From NCBI GenBank assembly GCA_950295325.1, contig OX485804.1, forward strand, positions 41,108,001 to 41,168,000: 60,000 nucleotides of DNA, read 5' to 3'. The notes below the pieces were generated by a model, which searched no databases, was not told the DNA's origin, and was given only the letters and a program-made list of their open reading frames with translations. A program made the position numbers and the translations under genes. Position 1 is the first letter of the stretch. Every line of letters begins with the position of its first letter. Positions 1 through 11,610 of the stretch are shown here, in pieces. This DNA comes from Polytrichum commune. Taxonomy: Eukaryota > Streptophyta > Polytrichopsida > Polytrichales > Polytrichaceae.

Positions 1-40
1 ACCTCATCCACTCTCTTGAATCATCCAGATTGTGTATATA

Positions 41-686
41 TTGAATCTCCCGCTTAAGTACGCATCCGTTTAAGTACGCATACTAGTTAAGTGCGCAATT
101 TTTTTTGACAAACATTAGGGTTCATATTTTGTTGTTTGAACATGTCATGTAGAGTCATTTGTCGCGAATGTATGTATTTTTTCATGCTTGACATTAAATG
201 TCACTTTGTTAACATTTCGTTGAAACGTCTCAAACGATTGTTGCAATTCATCATACATTTGTCCAACTTTCGTTTGAACATCGGAGCAAAGCAATCGGTC
301 GTCGATGTCGAGGACACTGTTGTGTAGAGCTTCAAAGCCTTTTGAAGTTGGTAGCACTTTCAAATTCATCAATTGTCTCGATAGCTTGGATTTCGTTGCA
401 GTATGTTCACATGATTGGTCCAGACTTTCTGGATGGCGCATTCATTGACTTCATACTCCTGCCCTAGCGTCTGCTTGCTCGGCGGCGCGTTCGGCTTGCT
501 CAACTTTGCAATGATTTCACATCAGTGCGTTTTGGTCAAGCGGGTTGCCTCAAGTTCCATCCGTTTCCCGTGGCAATTCATCGAATCAGAGGGTCTGGAA
601 AACGATATGAGTAAAGTACGCATGTACCAACTAAGTGCACACCAATGGCTCCGGTTCAAAGTGCATACTTAAGTGGGAGATTACTG
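41..686 (-). mobile_element. Degenerate pogo/Tigger-like (Tc1/mariner) DNA transposon
   Basis: Seen: imperfect inverted termini, ATCTCCCGCTTAAGTACGCA-like on the left and its counterpart on the right, where the inward reading of the right end is CAGTAATCTCCCACTTAAG; TA lies on both sides (39-40 and 687-688). On the minus strand, about 560 to 390 encodes a helix-turn-helix resembling the N-terminus of CENP-B/pogo transposases: CEIIAKL, then PPSKQTLGQEYEV, then AIQKVWTNHVNIL. Stops follow, and no DDE catalytic domain remains. Known: pogo/Tigger elements have CAG-starting termini and TA target duplications. Inferred: a short, dead derivative that keeps only the DNA-binding head. The rest could also be filler captured between transposon ends. 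Confidence 0.6.
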
Positions 687-689
687 TAC

Positions 690-1700
690 TAACTTCGTTG
701 ATCTCCATCACATCGCAGCAACATAGGGCCACTTCACACACACAAACTGAAGGCCCATGACCGTTGCAATCCAAGAGCTCTCATTGGTCGAAAGGGCGGA
801 GACCGTCCAAGTTCACTTCGCACATGAAGGTGAAGGCCTAAAGGCCCAAAAAAGAATTCATGGATGAAAAGTCTACATGGAGTCCTAAATGACAAACTAT
901 TGATAAGGTTTCATGGTCTCCCGAAGTTTTCGTCAGGCCCACCTCCTAGAGGTCGGCCTGATGCAAATTCCAAAAGACCATGATTTTTTTTAATATTTTT
1001 TCCAACAGGTCAGATTACCAGACAAATTCAAAGATAAATTCCAGGACAAACAAACACCACCAAGTATTTCTCTCAAATTGATAGAGTTTGAAACGTATTA
1101 TATGAAACCAAATCCTCTCCTCTTTTTTTGCCAACAAAATATGCAATGGTCCCGCAACATGGTCTATCCTCACTTCACGCCAGGCTTGAGAGCCCATGAC
1201 TACATAAAACGGCTTTCCCAACACCCATGGTACGGCCTTTGGATGAGAGTCAAGGGTCCTCACCATTACGAGGTCACGGCTCTTGGCTCACGTGTGAAGT
1301 AGCCCATAGGATCAGTCGCTACACCACATCAAGGATTGCACTATGCTATATATTTATAACTGTAATAAGTAACTGTAGTCCCAGCCTGGCAGTTAAAGCA
1401 AATCGCTGTCGAATGATTTATTCGTTTTCAAGAGTCAATGTCTACAAATAGACTATTCCACTACATTCTCATGTTTTCTTAATGAAAAATATGATTTTTA
1501 TTGACGACAAAAGTTGTCAAAATTTTTATACAAGTCCCCAAATAGTAGTAGCAATTAACGCTGAAACCGCCATGGTACTAAGGCATTCACACAGCACGAC
1601 AACGTGAGGTACATGACCTATAGGGATATGTTAGTGGACCGTTTGTATATATGACAAGGGACGAATTAATGTAATGTGATATACTTGTGTATCCCTTATT
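690..1700. other. Gene-free stretch with dispersed-repeat remnants
   Basis: No coding region is supported. Segments at about 720-960 and 1180-1310 (phrases such as gggccacttcacacac, agaccgtcca, gcccatgac) recur in diverged form at about 50630-51110, so this is old interspersed repeat sequence. The short open frames here look fortuitous. Confidence 0.5.
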
Positions 1701-1705
1701 ATTTG

Positions 1706-1965
1706 TGAGTTTGAGAAATAACCGGTCGAGATTTGGGACTTCAGGAAAAAAAATACTAGGTACACATAAACTAGATGAGTTCGATAAATAACTAGTTGAG
1801 GTTGGAGACTTCAGAAAAACTACTAGTTACATACGATCCGGGTGAGCTTGAAAAATAACTAGTCGAGATTTGGGACTTAAGGAAAATTGCTAGTTACAGA
1901 TGAACCAGATGAGTTTGAGAAATAACCGACTGAGGTTTGGGACTTTGGAAAATTGCCAATCGTTT
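1706..1965. repeat. Tandem repeat, about 4 diverged units of about 70-75 bp
   Basis: The unit reads roughly gagtttgagaaataaccggt, then cgagatttgggacttcagg, then a stretch with actagttaca and gaaccagat; it recurs four times with substitutions. The reverse complement of the same unit occurs singly inside repeats at 48390-48615 and 49345-49555 (cttgaacttcaactggttat, ttctcaaactcaatcggttc). The array is therefore an amplified piece of a dispersed, probably LTR-derived, repeat family. Confidence 0.7.
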
Positions 1966-2393
1966 TGAAGGAAACTCAGAAGTTAGTATTGAAAACAATG
2001 CAAGATGAGTGACAATTTTGCATGGGCATGCACCTGCATCCTGGACGGAGGCCACTTTTCAATCCCGGACGCGGATCCAAGAACGATTGGGCTTGCTCGG
2101 ACACGAAATGAGACACACCAACTTATTCCCGCACGTGTGTGGTTGGTTTCCCGCGCACTCGATGGCTCTCTGACACACCCAAGCAGGTCATGGAGGAGTG
2201 GTAAGATACTGGAGGTGGCCAGTGGCCAGAACCCTGGGCACACCTTATCCTATCTTCGTCATTCACAAAATGGATGCAAACGCTCGGATGGCAGACATAA
2301 CTTAAGCACATTGTGAGGTACGTCGCCCTATTGTGTCACTAATTCCAAGCTTCACAAATAATCCTAAAATAAAAAAATAAAAAAAACCGGCAG
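1966..2393. other. Gene-free stretch
   Basis: Open frames on both strands between about 1983 and 2316 overlap each other and show no recognisable domain. An A-rich tract lies at about 2367-2387, just before the hAT element. Confidence 0.4.
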
Positions 2394-2401
2394 CTTATTA
2401 C

Positions 2402-3049
2402 CAGAGCCCAACATTTTCCTTTAAAATTGCACCCATGCCCAGACCATGCCCATCAGCAACGACCTATGCCCACCCATGCCCACCCATAGCATGACATATA
2501 CGCACCCATGCCCACGCATGCCCACACATAGCATGACATGTGCCCACCCATGCTATTCAAATTGCGCCCATGTATTCAAAAATTGTGTAATGTGCATTAT
2601 CCGCCTACACCAAGTCTTGGTTGGATCGGACAAATAAAATGTCGGACAAACATATATACAAGCAAGAGCAAGGACGGAACTTAGAACGAAACATTCAAAG
2701 TTGTGGAATGCAAGCTATAAGGGGAAGAAACCCACCACCACCACCAAGTTGTTGTGAATCGAAAAATCAGCAGGAAGTGTATGTGTGTGTTTGTGAACTT
2801 CCACCTTTGGCCTCAACTTACAGACAACTGCAAGTATGTAGAAGTGAGCATTTGGATTCCGAAACACGTACTGAAATCGAAATTACACACGGCATCCCAC
2901 TATGCCGAAAGCATTCAATGATCCCTTCCAATATGCTTTGCTTTAGCCCATGCTCACCCATGAACAATAATATCGCACCCATGCCCACCCAAAACCCATG
3001 GGCATGGGTGGGTATGGGCATGGGTATGGGCACCCAATGTAGGGCTCTA
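2402..3049. mobile_element. Non-autonomous hAT element with 8-bp target duplication
   Basis: Seen: CTTATTAC occurs directly outside both ends (2394-2401 and 3050-3057). The termini are CAGAGCCCAACATT on the left and TAGAGCCCTACATT read inward from the right, matching at 12 of 14 positions. Known: 8-bp duplications and short CAG/TAG-starting inverted repeats are the hAT signature. The interior holds CATGCCCACCC-type subterminal repeats (about 2440-2560) and their inverted counterpart (about 2970-3035), which can fold against each other. No transposase is encoded; the 165-codon open frame across the right half ignores the element boundary and is probably chance. Confidence 0.85.
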
Positions 3050-3129
3050 CTTATTACCAACGTCAAGCTGGTCCATTCAGCCATCCCGTCGCATTTCCGT
3101 GCGGAAATGTTACTTTAGAGGACGATGGT

Positions 3130-5530
3130 TTACTGCCTATTTCTCAATAGGTGTATCCGTTCTTAGTAGTGTAGTGGGGAGGGGGTTGTCCATAGGCACA
3201 TGGCCAGTCTGGTTACTATAGTGCCCACCCCGAGAGGGGTTAGTAGTCTTGCACCACTGGTATTATGCCCTGAGGGTACAATACCAAGGGTGGGTCAAAT
3301 GGGTATTCCAATCACGCTGATCACATGGTCAGCGTTTCTTCTCTCTTCTTTGGGGAGGGGGTGTTCAGTCAATGACATTTGGGCTTTGTTTTTTCTCAAG
3401 TTTTCTTTCGTTCATGTACATGAGGTATTTAATGGCGTTGAGGGGACTGTTGTCCATGAGTTGTTTGATTTGAGCAGTGGGGAGATCCAAGTCGTATAGG
3501 ATGTCAACTGGTGGTTCGTGGATAGCGTCTCGTATACTACTGTAAGGATGATGGGTGGGAGGGCGTTCCGACCTGGACTTTAGAGGTGTGAATTGAGGGC
3601 ATTTGTATTTAATGTGTTTTCATGATGTGGCGATTATGGGAATGTGTCGTTGCAGTTTGTGAATTCGATGAATTGTATGGTAAGGGAGTTGTGGGGTGAG
3701 AAAGGGGGTTTGTCGTGGGGGTTTATCTTTAATGTAGAGGATATCTAGGCGGAGTCTAGCAAGGCATTTGCATTCAAGAAGGAAGTACGAGCAAGGGAGA
3801 AACCGTGAGGGTTGAGGGTTCTAGAGTGGGCGGTTGGCTTGTTGCCCAACGTGAATTAAGGTACTAAATGTATGGTGTTGGGGTGGGTGAGGAGAGAATA
3901 GAAAGCCTTATGAATTGCTATGTTATGGCGATTTGCTCAAAGATTGTTAATGTGTTTGTTAGTGCAATGAGATAGGAGGTGGAGGCATGTATCGTTTTGG
4001 TTGAGGTGACAAAGGTCGGAATGAGGAGAAATATTGTTATTAAATATTTTATGTTTACAATACTTACCCATATATCATCCATGTCAAATTTTAGATGTCT
4101 ATGTAATTTGAGCATCGAATACGTTGGGCATGTTCCAAAATGTGTTTGACCACGTTTGGTGGACGACAAATTTATGTAGCCATTTGAATGTATGGAATGT
4201 GATTTGTGGCATAAGACACTATAACGTTTAAGTGTTGTTTTCAATATATCTTTTGAAGTTTCGGATGGAGCCAACGTGTTATGTGGATGTATGGACAGTA
4301 ATTGGCCAGTATGGGATTCAATGTCCGGTGAGGTGGAATTGGAGTTGTGAGTATGGAATAGGGTCAACAAGGGATCCTTGTTTTGCGAGTTTGTTTGCTT
4401 CTTCATTTTGATGATATTGTTATGTGCACGAACTTTTTGTATGGTGACATGGTGGTGTGTTTGTTGAATATGGTCTAGTATGTTGGCGATGAGAAGTTCA
4501 TAAGGATGGTTGTTAAGACTACATGTGAAAATATGTATATCGTGGTTGAACTTAATTTGGAGTTTGTTGGATGGCTAGTAGGATAGCATATAACTTTGCT
4601 CTCAAAATATTCGAGCAACTTATTAATTTTGCAACAATGTTCATGTTAGATGGACCATTGTATATACTAGAGCCTACTATATTACTATGTCCTTCAATGT
4701 GGCTCTTTCAATGGCTCTTTCACCAAACTCTTCAATGTCCTTCAATGAAAAAATGGGTTGATTTGGGGTGGAGAAAGGGGGGGGGGGTTAGGAGAATATT
4801 GTGACCATAGTAGAAATGGTAGGGGGTGACTGATATTCATAAAGTACAATATGAAGAAAGTGTTGGGAGTAGTAAAGAAAGTGGTAAATGATGAGGGGGG
4901 GGGGGGGGGGTTGTAAAGTGTTGGGAGAGGGAAGAAGTTGGTGAGGGGGAAAATGATAAAGGGGGAGAAAAACGTGGGGTAATATGACATTGTTGATGGG
5001 AGGGTAGATGGGGTTTGTAATTGTGAGAGGTTGAGTGGGGTTAATGTTGTGTTGTCATTGGGTTGGAGAGGAGTAAAGCAATAAATTGTTTATACATATA
5101 AAGTTAGGGTATAGACTTTGAGAGATTGACTAAAGGAAGGGGGGGGGGGGGCGAGAGAGGGATTGGTGGTGACGTAGTTTTTTAAATTGATCTATCTATC
5201 TATCTATTCGTATATTGGAGGTTTATGAGATATGTATTGTGAAAAGTTTTCATGACGTGGGAAGTTTGAGAATTAAATTGAGAGTAAGTAGTAAGATGAG
5301 CAACGTGAGAAAGAAAAAAAATGGGGGGGGGGGGGTAGTGAGGATGAAAAAACCTAGGGGGTTGGAGTTGGGTTTTTGGTGTTAATGTGTATTTTGCAGG
5401 GTTGGGTAAGAGCTTGGAAGTGAGCAATATGCTAGGGTTTGGTTGTGTGTAGGTGGGTGTTATTGCCATGGAAGTTGCACCGTGGATGGGTAGATGACTT
5501 GTTGGGAGCAGTGTGTGGAATGAGAATGAG
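3130..5530 (-). mobile_element. Decayed LINE remnant (RNase H and 3' part), minus strand
   Basis: Seen: on the minus strand near 4440-4370 a frameshifted RNase H end can be read, KVRAH followed by NEEANKLAKQGS. It aligns with KVKAHTNISDNEQADKLAK in the plus-strand LINE at 26550-26610, so the two belong to one family. A 162-codon open frame follows (4406-3918) but has no catalytic motif of its own. The plus strand here is strikingly G-rich and C-poor, with several G-runs of 10 or more (about 4780, 4897, 5140, 5323). This mirrors the A+C-rich sense strand of the other LINE. Upstream domains are not recognisable. Boundaries are set by composition and are approximate. Confidence 0.6.
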
Positions 5531-8500
5531 GGTTTTGACTAGACTATGGACAAGGTGTTCGTCGGTGGAGAAGCGTCGTTGGGCATGGCGGTTGAGGCAA
5601 GCTAATCATATGAGATGCAACAAGCATGGCAAGGCATGGTTTTAAAATGATGCTAATGTAGATTATGAGCACCTTGAGAAGAGAAAGTGAGAGTGAGACA
5701 TGATGGTGGTGCCACTTTTATTAGATCAATGAGAGCAATATTTAGAAGAAAAAAATTTCAAACACTCTTCGCCAACAAGAGAGAAGTGAAATGTAAATTC
5801 TAAACATCATGAGTATGCCACAATGTCGCACAAGTATTGGTGGTGTTTGCCATATTTGGTTGATTTAGTGTTGAGGCAAATTGTAATCCACTGGAGCAAA
5901 CATTATACAACTGTGCAAGATCCATTTGCAAGTGTTGGAATTTGTGGACAACGCCTTGAGTATTAGTTGTGTGTTGATGGAAGATTTGATCTCTTGCATG
6001 TTGGATATCATTCGTGGGTGATGCTTGAAGTTTGTGTTAGAGTTTAGCAAAGCGAGTGTTAAGTATGTTACCCTAATCAACAATTTTCTCACAAATCATG
6101 GATCACAACTCTTTGAGTGTAATAGGTTGGTGAGGATTGGACTTGATGTCCATGATTGTTGCACTTGAGGCTATAGTGTGGTACTAAAAGTTTAGACCCA
6201 AACTGATTGATTATAGCAATGGGTGGGCTCCATCTATAGATAGGTGATATAGGAGGGAGTCAACAAAACTGCCCAATAATCTAACATGTTTGCGTTTACT
6301 CCAACAATGATATCACAAACAATGAAAATTAAGTTGTCATGTCTACCAAAGTGATCTCTATTAGCTCGGCCAAAGGTGATGGCAAATACTTTTGAGGGGT
6401 GGAATAAGGAGTAGATGGCTTTTGTTATTTGTTATTGGGAAGATTTTGGCTAATGTCTTGGGTACAAAGAGTTAAGCAAACTTGTCTAGCTCTAGATTCA
6501 ACAAGTGTGAATCTTCTAGTAATTTGGGTAGCGATACCAACTTGTAGTAGGCTTAGTTGGTTGTGAGGTTTGAGAGGGTGTTGTAAAACATTGTCATGAG
6601 CGGCAACAATCAAAAGGGTCATGAATTAAAAATCTGTGGATGCGGAAGGTTTATGGAAAGTGCAAATTTCTAACATGTTGCATGCATTGTAGGTTTGTTG
6701 CAATAAAGAAATTGCAAAGTTGGATAGACAATGACCTACCGGTGATGACCTTTGAGATGGAGTTAAGGAGCTCGGTGGTTGTGGAAATTTCAAACCCTTT
6801 TTCAAAAACTTCCTCTACTTAGGATTCCATTGAACGAAAAAATAATAACACATTCTCCTTTGAGAAGGTTATAGGCATTTGTTTCAAGGTGCTTGAGATC
6901 AATTTTGGCAAAGCCCGACCAATAGTGTTCACCATTATGACCTAAGTTGACATAAACAATGATGGGGTGACCGGAATGGGATTTAGCTTGATGCGCATTT
7001 CTTTGTGTCAATCCATTGTGAATTTCTCTGCTTTAATCTTGAGGATTGGGTAGCCTTGGTTGTAATGTAAATTGAATTTGGGAGTGGGCTGATAGGTTTG
7101 TGGCGTCTATGACATGTACATTCCTACTTTTAGCTCACAAATAAGTACGACCGTTGGATTAGACTAGGATTTGTTTCATTCTCTCATTGTTAGCAACTGA
7201 TATGTTTCATAACCAGTGTTGAGATGCAAAAGATACACTAGGTCAAAATGAATAGTCTCGTTCTCTTAAAGTGATCACATAGACCCTCTCAATTTGTGTT
7301 GATAATCAAACCTAGAATGGGGTCTAAAGTCTGAGTATATAGTCCAATCTCATCATAAAACATGTCATTTTACTGCCAACATATGAGTCATAGGCAATTG
7401 TCTTGAATTGGTGAGAAAAAAATATGTAAATCTAGCATTGTGGTAGATTTGCATATTTTCCAATGACTTCGGACAATGTCTTGCTAGTGAAGTTCAATGG
7501 CCCATGACTCATATGTTTGTAGTGTTGTGGTGTCCATTCCGTAAGTACAAACCTTGCCATATGCCATTCAAACATAGATTTCCACTTAATAAGAAGAGTG
7601 ATCACATACTAAAGGCCCAAATACTGACCTTTATTTAACTTATACGATGTGGGAAAGACAAACATATGAGTTTGGTTGTTTCTCTCAGCCAATCGCTCTC
7701 ACTCACTCAACCACACACACTTTATTCACTACCATCATATGAGTCCTAGGCAATTATCATGCGTCAATTGAGTAAATTTGCAGATCTACCACAGTGATAG
7801 TTTTGTAAATTTTGAGTGGCACATGGCAATCACTCAAGATTTGTACAGTTGTCGTGATTGGAATGCTTCCATGGTGTCCCAAATCATAAAAGGTGAGTTG
7901 GAAAAGTCATAAAATGTCAACATGGAGATTCTCATTCTCTTTAAATGATCACATAGGTGCTCCCAAAGTAAGAATATCCGTATGTTATTCATACATTCAG
8001 GCTAACACTTGGAGTATTGGGTGGAGTTACATCCTAGAAACTATTTACAGGAAACATTGTTCATCTTGGTATTGTTCACTAAAAAACTATTAATGTCAAT
8101 AATATAATTGAAAATACCGACAATATCACAATAATTTTACTATTTAGACTGGCTCTATTCATTATTTGTACCGGTGTTGATTTTTTTCTATTTTCCAAGT
8201 TTCTTCCAATAAAGGTAAGATAGTGGAGGCGAATGTCATATGCTAAATATAGAATATAACACAACGTTATTTCACAATTGAATAATGTTATGCCATGTGT
8301 TCATTAGAGTTATTTTTAAAGTTTGTCAAAGAGGGATGAACATGTGGGTTTGATCCTTCTTTCATAAACCTTTTTGTTAAGAGCTCGTTAGCTCGTCATG
8401 TATTGGTCCCTCTTTTGAAGGTTGGGTGAAATTTAAAATGGGACTTTCTCTCTCCACTTCTCAAGTTTTGAGAGGATATTAGGTTTTAAAATAAGACCAT

Positions 8501-9078
8501 TGTATTAAATCATGAATCAACCTCTGCAAGGCTCGTTTGACCCACCCGTCCTAGTAGGACAAGCTAGAAAACTGAATATTAGTAGCATGCCACCACTTGT
8601 TGTGTATAGTAATTCAAACATTTAGAAAACTTGGGTGACTTTATGTCAATTCTCATAAACTCAAGGTTTGGGTCCGAACCCATGGTTTCAATAGCTTTAC
8701 CTTACAAATAACACTATTGTAGGTTAAAGGTGTAGGTTTTGGGAGCTTACCCCCCCTATTTTACTTTACTACACTAAATATTGCTCAATACTAATTATAA
8801 ACCACCCATGTAATGTCACCAACACTATATGTAAACTAACTACTAACGATCATTCACTGTAAAAAAATTGAACATTGTAGATTTACAAATGTTGTAATTA
8901 TTGTCACTTACTAAGTAAAATTTCATGCAATTTTCAAACGTCCTAATAGAAGTTCATTACATTATTGTTGGGATGCAAAATACACTAAAGTGGATGAACT
9001 AAAAGCAAATTGGGATGACAATGTAAAGATATTCATAAGTACGCCATTTATGGTATTTAGTGTCACATGTGTAATAGT
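5531..9078. other. No recognised gene; dispersed repeat fragments
   Basis: Partial minus-strand copies of repeat family R1 lie at about 7220-7370 and 7890-7995 (shared phrases: caaacctagaatg, agtccaatctc, acatgtc). Minus-strand open frames at 5865-6092, 6425-6622 and 6802-7011 read like decayed protein sequence, but I could not assign them to a family. Nothing else is supported. Confidence 0.4.
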
Positions 9079-9395
9079 GTACAACACAAACCATAAAAAC
9101 TCTATGATTACATACACCTAAACCACGACTCACTTAGCATACAAAATCTACAGGAAACATTTCCATACCTACCAAGACAACTCATAACAAAAGCATTAAG
9201 ATACAACGAACCCATAAACGAATATACACATCCCAATCCCACACCTATCCCAAACTCCTCACCACCACCCGGACCTATCCCACTAACAAGCCTAGAAACA
9301 TATGCCATAACCTGGAACGCCTCTTCACTTAACACTGCTATGCCCTGCTTATAAGATTTAATTACAAACCCCCAAGAACCCCCATCGATCATCAC
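9079..9395 (+). pseudogene. LINE, 5' segment: start of AP-endonuclease domain
   Basis: Seen: an A+C-rich frame encodes AITWNASSLNTAMPCL and, after one stop codon, PPSIIT. This fits the beginning of an APE-type LINE endonuclease (typically ITWNxxGL...L...PDIIxLQET). The frame breaks off at 9395 and resumes at 21378 with IQE and then TKLSARKS, so the two pieces are one LINE split by the X/Y insertion complex. ATCAC is present on both sides of the insertion (9391-9395 and 21373-21377). No upstream ORF1 is recognisable; the element may be 5'-truncated near 9079. Confidence 0.75.
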
Positions 9396-11051
9396 TGTAG
9401 TAAGTTTTTGCTATGTCTCAAAACAACAAAACCCAGGGAACAAAGTCTCCAGGAAGACTGAGATAGTGTCTATAAGGGTTAATGTCACATTGGATTAAGG
9501 TTTTTAATAACATCTTAGGGTCTTTCTTCCTTCATTCCTTCATTATTCCACTTATTCTCCACTCTTATGGTCCCTTTGTGCTTCCTTAGTCGTGAGTGAT
9601 TCCGTCCTATCTTCAGGGAAAGTTTCTATCACTCTATGTCTTTGACCTATTTCAGTCGTGAAGCTCAAAAGCTTGGCAAATAGTCCTTGGCAATTCGTCA
9701 GGACCGAAATCCGGGGTAATGTCTTTTTGTAACCACATCGTCTTTGCATAACAAGAATTGAGCTTTGCAATAACTTCAAATTAATTCATCTTAATTTAAC
9801 TTACATTCATTCGGGCAATCTTCACAAGACTGTAATCATCATCTTCATCTTCAACCGATTTGGCAATTTGTCCACACAAATTCCCACAGCATTATATATG
9901 ATCAATGCATCAACAATGTAGGCGATATTCCTTGATTAAGGCCTAATTACATTTTAAGTTCGAAAGAAGTAGCCTTTGGTAATGTCTTACACTAAGTAGT
10001 CAATCTCTCTTTCCTGAGATGGTAATGTCTTTTGTAGCTCACGCCTGTGAATAACTCATCTCGTCTCTGCAGTCACTGCAACGGCTACATGCCAGGTAAT
10101 GTCTTAGAGTAGGCCTTTGGCTATGCTCCCACGAGTGGCCTCTCTGTTCTCTTTCTCTCTTCTCTCTCAGGGACAACACCTGCTAAGCCTATAGCCCTAC
10201 AGGTAGTTACTCTCTCAACTCTCACTCATAGTCTCTATGTAACAAACATGCGATAGCCAAGGGCCTCAAGCGATAGCCCTTCCTCGACACTTCGGCTCTC
10301 TGTCCGAGCAGGCGATGGCCCTAACCTCGACTATTTACCCTCACGGACTTCTCTCATGGTTTCCCTCAACATAGCCTATCGCCCAGGCCTTGCCTCACGG
10401 AAGTTATATACTTCCAAGACTCTACCACTCACTGCCTAATTGCCAACCCTTCTCTGTCCTTCTTGCGGCCATTGCCTTTGTCCTTCTCTCAGGCAAATAG
10501 TCTTTAACCTGTGCACCAGGCTGAGAGAAGTCTCTCTCCTGTCTATGGCCATATTCAGACTCCGACTCCTCCTTCTTCCACTAGACTATTGCCCTTCTTT
10601 CTCGGCAATCAGCCTTTGCTTCATTGACATGACTCACTCACAAGACGATGGCCATAGTCCGACTTCGACCATTGCTATTTCCAGACTCAGTTACAAAATT
10701 CCTCACCTTCTCGGTGGATGATACGTCTATTTCAACGCACACGGCTACAGTCAGACTTTACACAAAACTCTTCCTTTAGTCATAAACGTTAGTCACACTA
10801 CAAACAACTTCACTTCAAAGGCAATTGCATTTCACAAACAATTTACTCACACGGCCAAAAATCCAAGTGCTGAGAGTCCAAATCACTTGGCTCTCAATTC
10901 TGTCCCTAATTTTGCCAGCCTCTCGCTCGGCATTGCCTATTGTTGTTGGCCTCAATCACTGAGTGCTCGACTTCCTAGCCTATTGCTCTGATTCTGAGAC
11001 TATTGCAAGATTCTACAAAATGATAATAGCCTGTCTTGGCGATGGTCAGCC
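9396..11051. mobile_element. Left part of LTR-like insertion 'X' (possible solo LTR)
   Basis: Begins TGTAGTAAG directly after the target site ATCAC; its other end (21372) reads TTTACA followed by ATCAC. TG...CA termini with a 5-bp duplication are what LTR elements leave. Taken with 21206-21372, X is about 1.82 kb and has no credible coding sequence, so a solo LTR is the simplest reading. The interior repeats short phrases: ggtaatgtctt (about 9716, 9979, 10021, 10095) and cgatagcc/cgatggcc (10250-10320 onward). These could be promoter or enhancer repeats of an LTR. The lack of a second copy in the window leaves the call provisional. Confidence 0.5.
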
Positions 11052-11157
11052 TGTCGTGTAAATAACGATCGTGTGTCACTGCAGCTCGAGTACCAACCAC
11101 CATTAACAAACAAAACTAAAACATAGCAAAGTCACACATAAACAACACACCTCGACA
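11052..11157 (-). repeat. 106-bp terminal repeat segment A, outer copy
   Basis: Starts TGTCGTGTAAATAACG and ends ACACCTCGACA. It has TGTCG...CGACA inverted tips. It is identical base for base to the copy at 11494-11599. No copy was found at the right end of element Y. Confidence 0.85.
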
Positions 11158-11491
11158 GAGAAGGAAGAGAGTAAAACACTCATAAGAGCTCTAAATCTCT
11201 CTTCAAATGCACATAATTAGTCAAGCTATCTCTCACTCCACCAAGGGAGAATCCAAGAGTGTAAGTAGAGGAAGAAGAACTCAAGATTTATTGCAAAATC
11301 ATGTAATCAACACCTCACACAAGCTCTCTCCACACACTAACTCACAAGACTTGACTTGGCAAGAATGCCAAGCCAAGGAGGAGGCTCCTCACTTAGGAGC
11401 CTTCCTCTCCACATCTAGATTCATCCATCCAAATTTAGATGGATGAAACCCAACGGATACGGTGCGGCCTTCGATGCCGCATACCGTGACA
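11158..11491 (-). repeat. 334-bp LTR segment B, left copy
   Basis: Near-identical to 20868-21201 (differences include gtaaaacactcat versus gtagaacattcat, and catgtaatc versus catgcaatc). Read on the minus strand it starts TGTCACGG. It contains an imperfect hairpin near that end (11456-11490: gatacggtgcggc, a 7-base loop, gccgcataccgt). With the adjoining segment A it makes a 440-bp TG...CA unit that is the best candidate for the element's LTR. Confidence 0.85.
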
Positions 11492-11493
11492 GC

Positions 11494-11599
11494 TGTCGTG
11501 TAAATAACGATCGTGTGTCACTGCAGCTCGAGTACCAACCACCATTAACAAACAAAACTAAAACATAGCAAAGTCACACATAAACAACACACCTCGACA
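11494..11599 (-). repeat. 106-bp terminal repeat segment A, inner copy
   Basis: Identical to 11052-11157 and separated from segment B by the dinucleotide gc. On the minus strand it starts TGTCGAGG directly after the polypurine tract, which is where a 3' LTR should begin. Confidence 0.85.
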
Positions 11600-11610
11600 T
11601 GCCCCCCCTC
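11600..11610 (-). promoter_or_regulatory. Polypurine tract of retrotransposon Y
   Basis: The minus strand reads GAGGGGGGGCA and is followed at once by TGTCGAGG, the start of segment A. A purine run abutting TG at the 3' end of the internal region is the usual plus-strand primer site of LTR retrotransposons. Confidence 0.7.

Noticed and set aside
2621-3118. 165-aa plus-strand gene
   Set aside because: It runs across the right border of the hAT element and consists largely of its terminal repeats.
4742-4990. Proline/phenylalanine-rich minus-strand proteins
   Set aside because: Artefact of the G-rich, low-complexity plus strand in the decayed LINE.
9552-9779. 75-aa minus-strand protein in X
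   Set aside because: No recognisable motif and it lies in repeat-rich LTR-like sequence.
11052-11599. A-B-A as an independent small (TRIM-like) retroelement with 106-bp LTRs
   Set aside because: B also ends element Y on the right, the AGCC target duplication pairs 11051 with 21202, and the flanks of A-B-A itself give no duplication.
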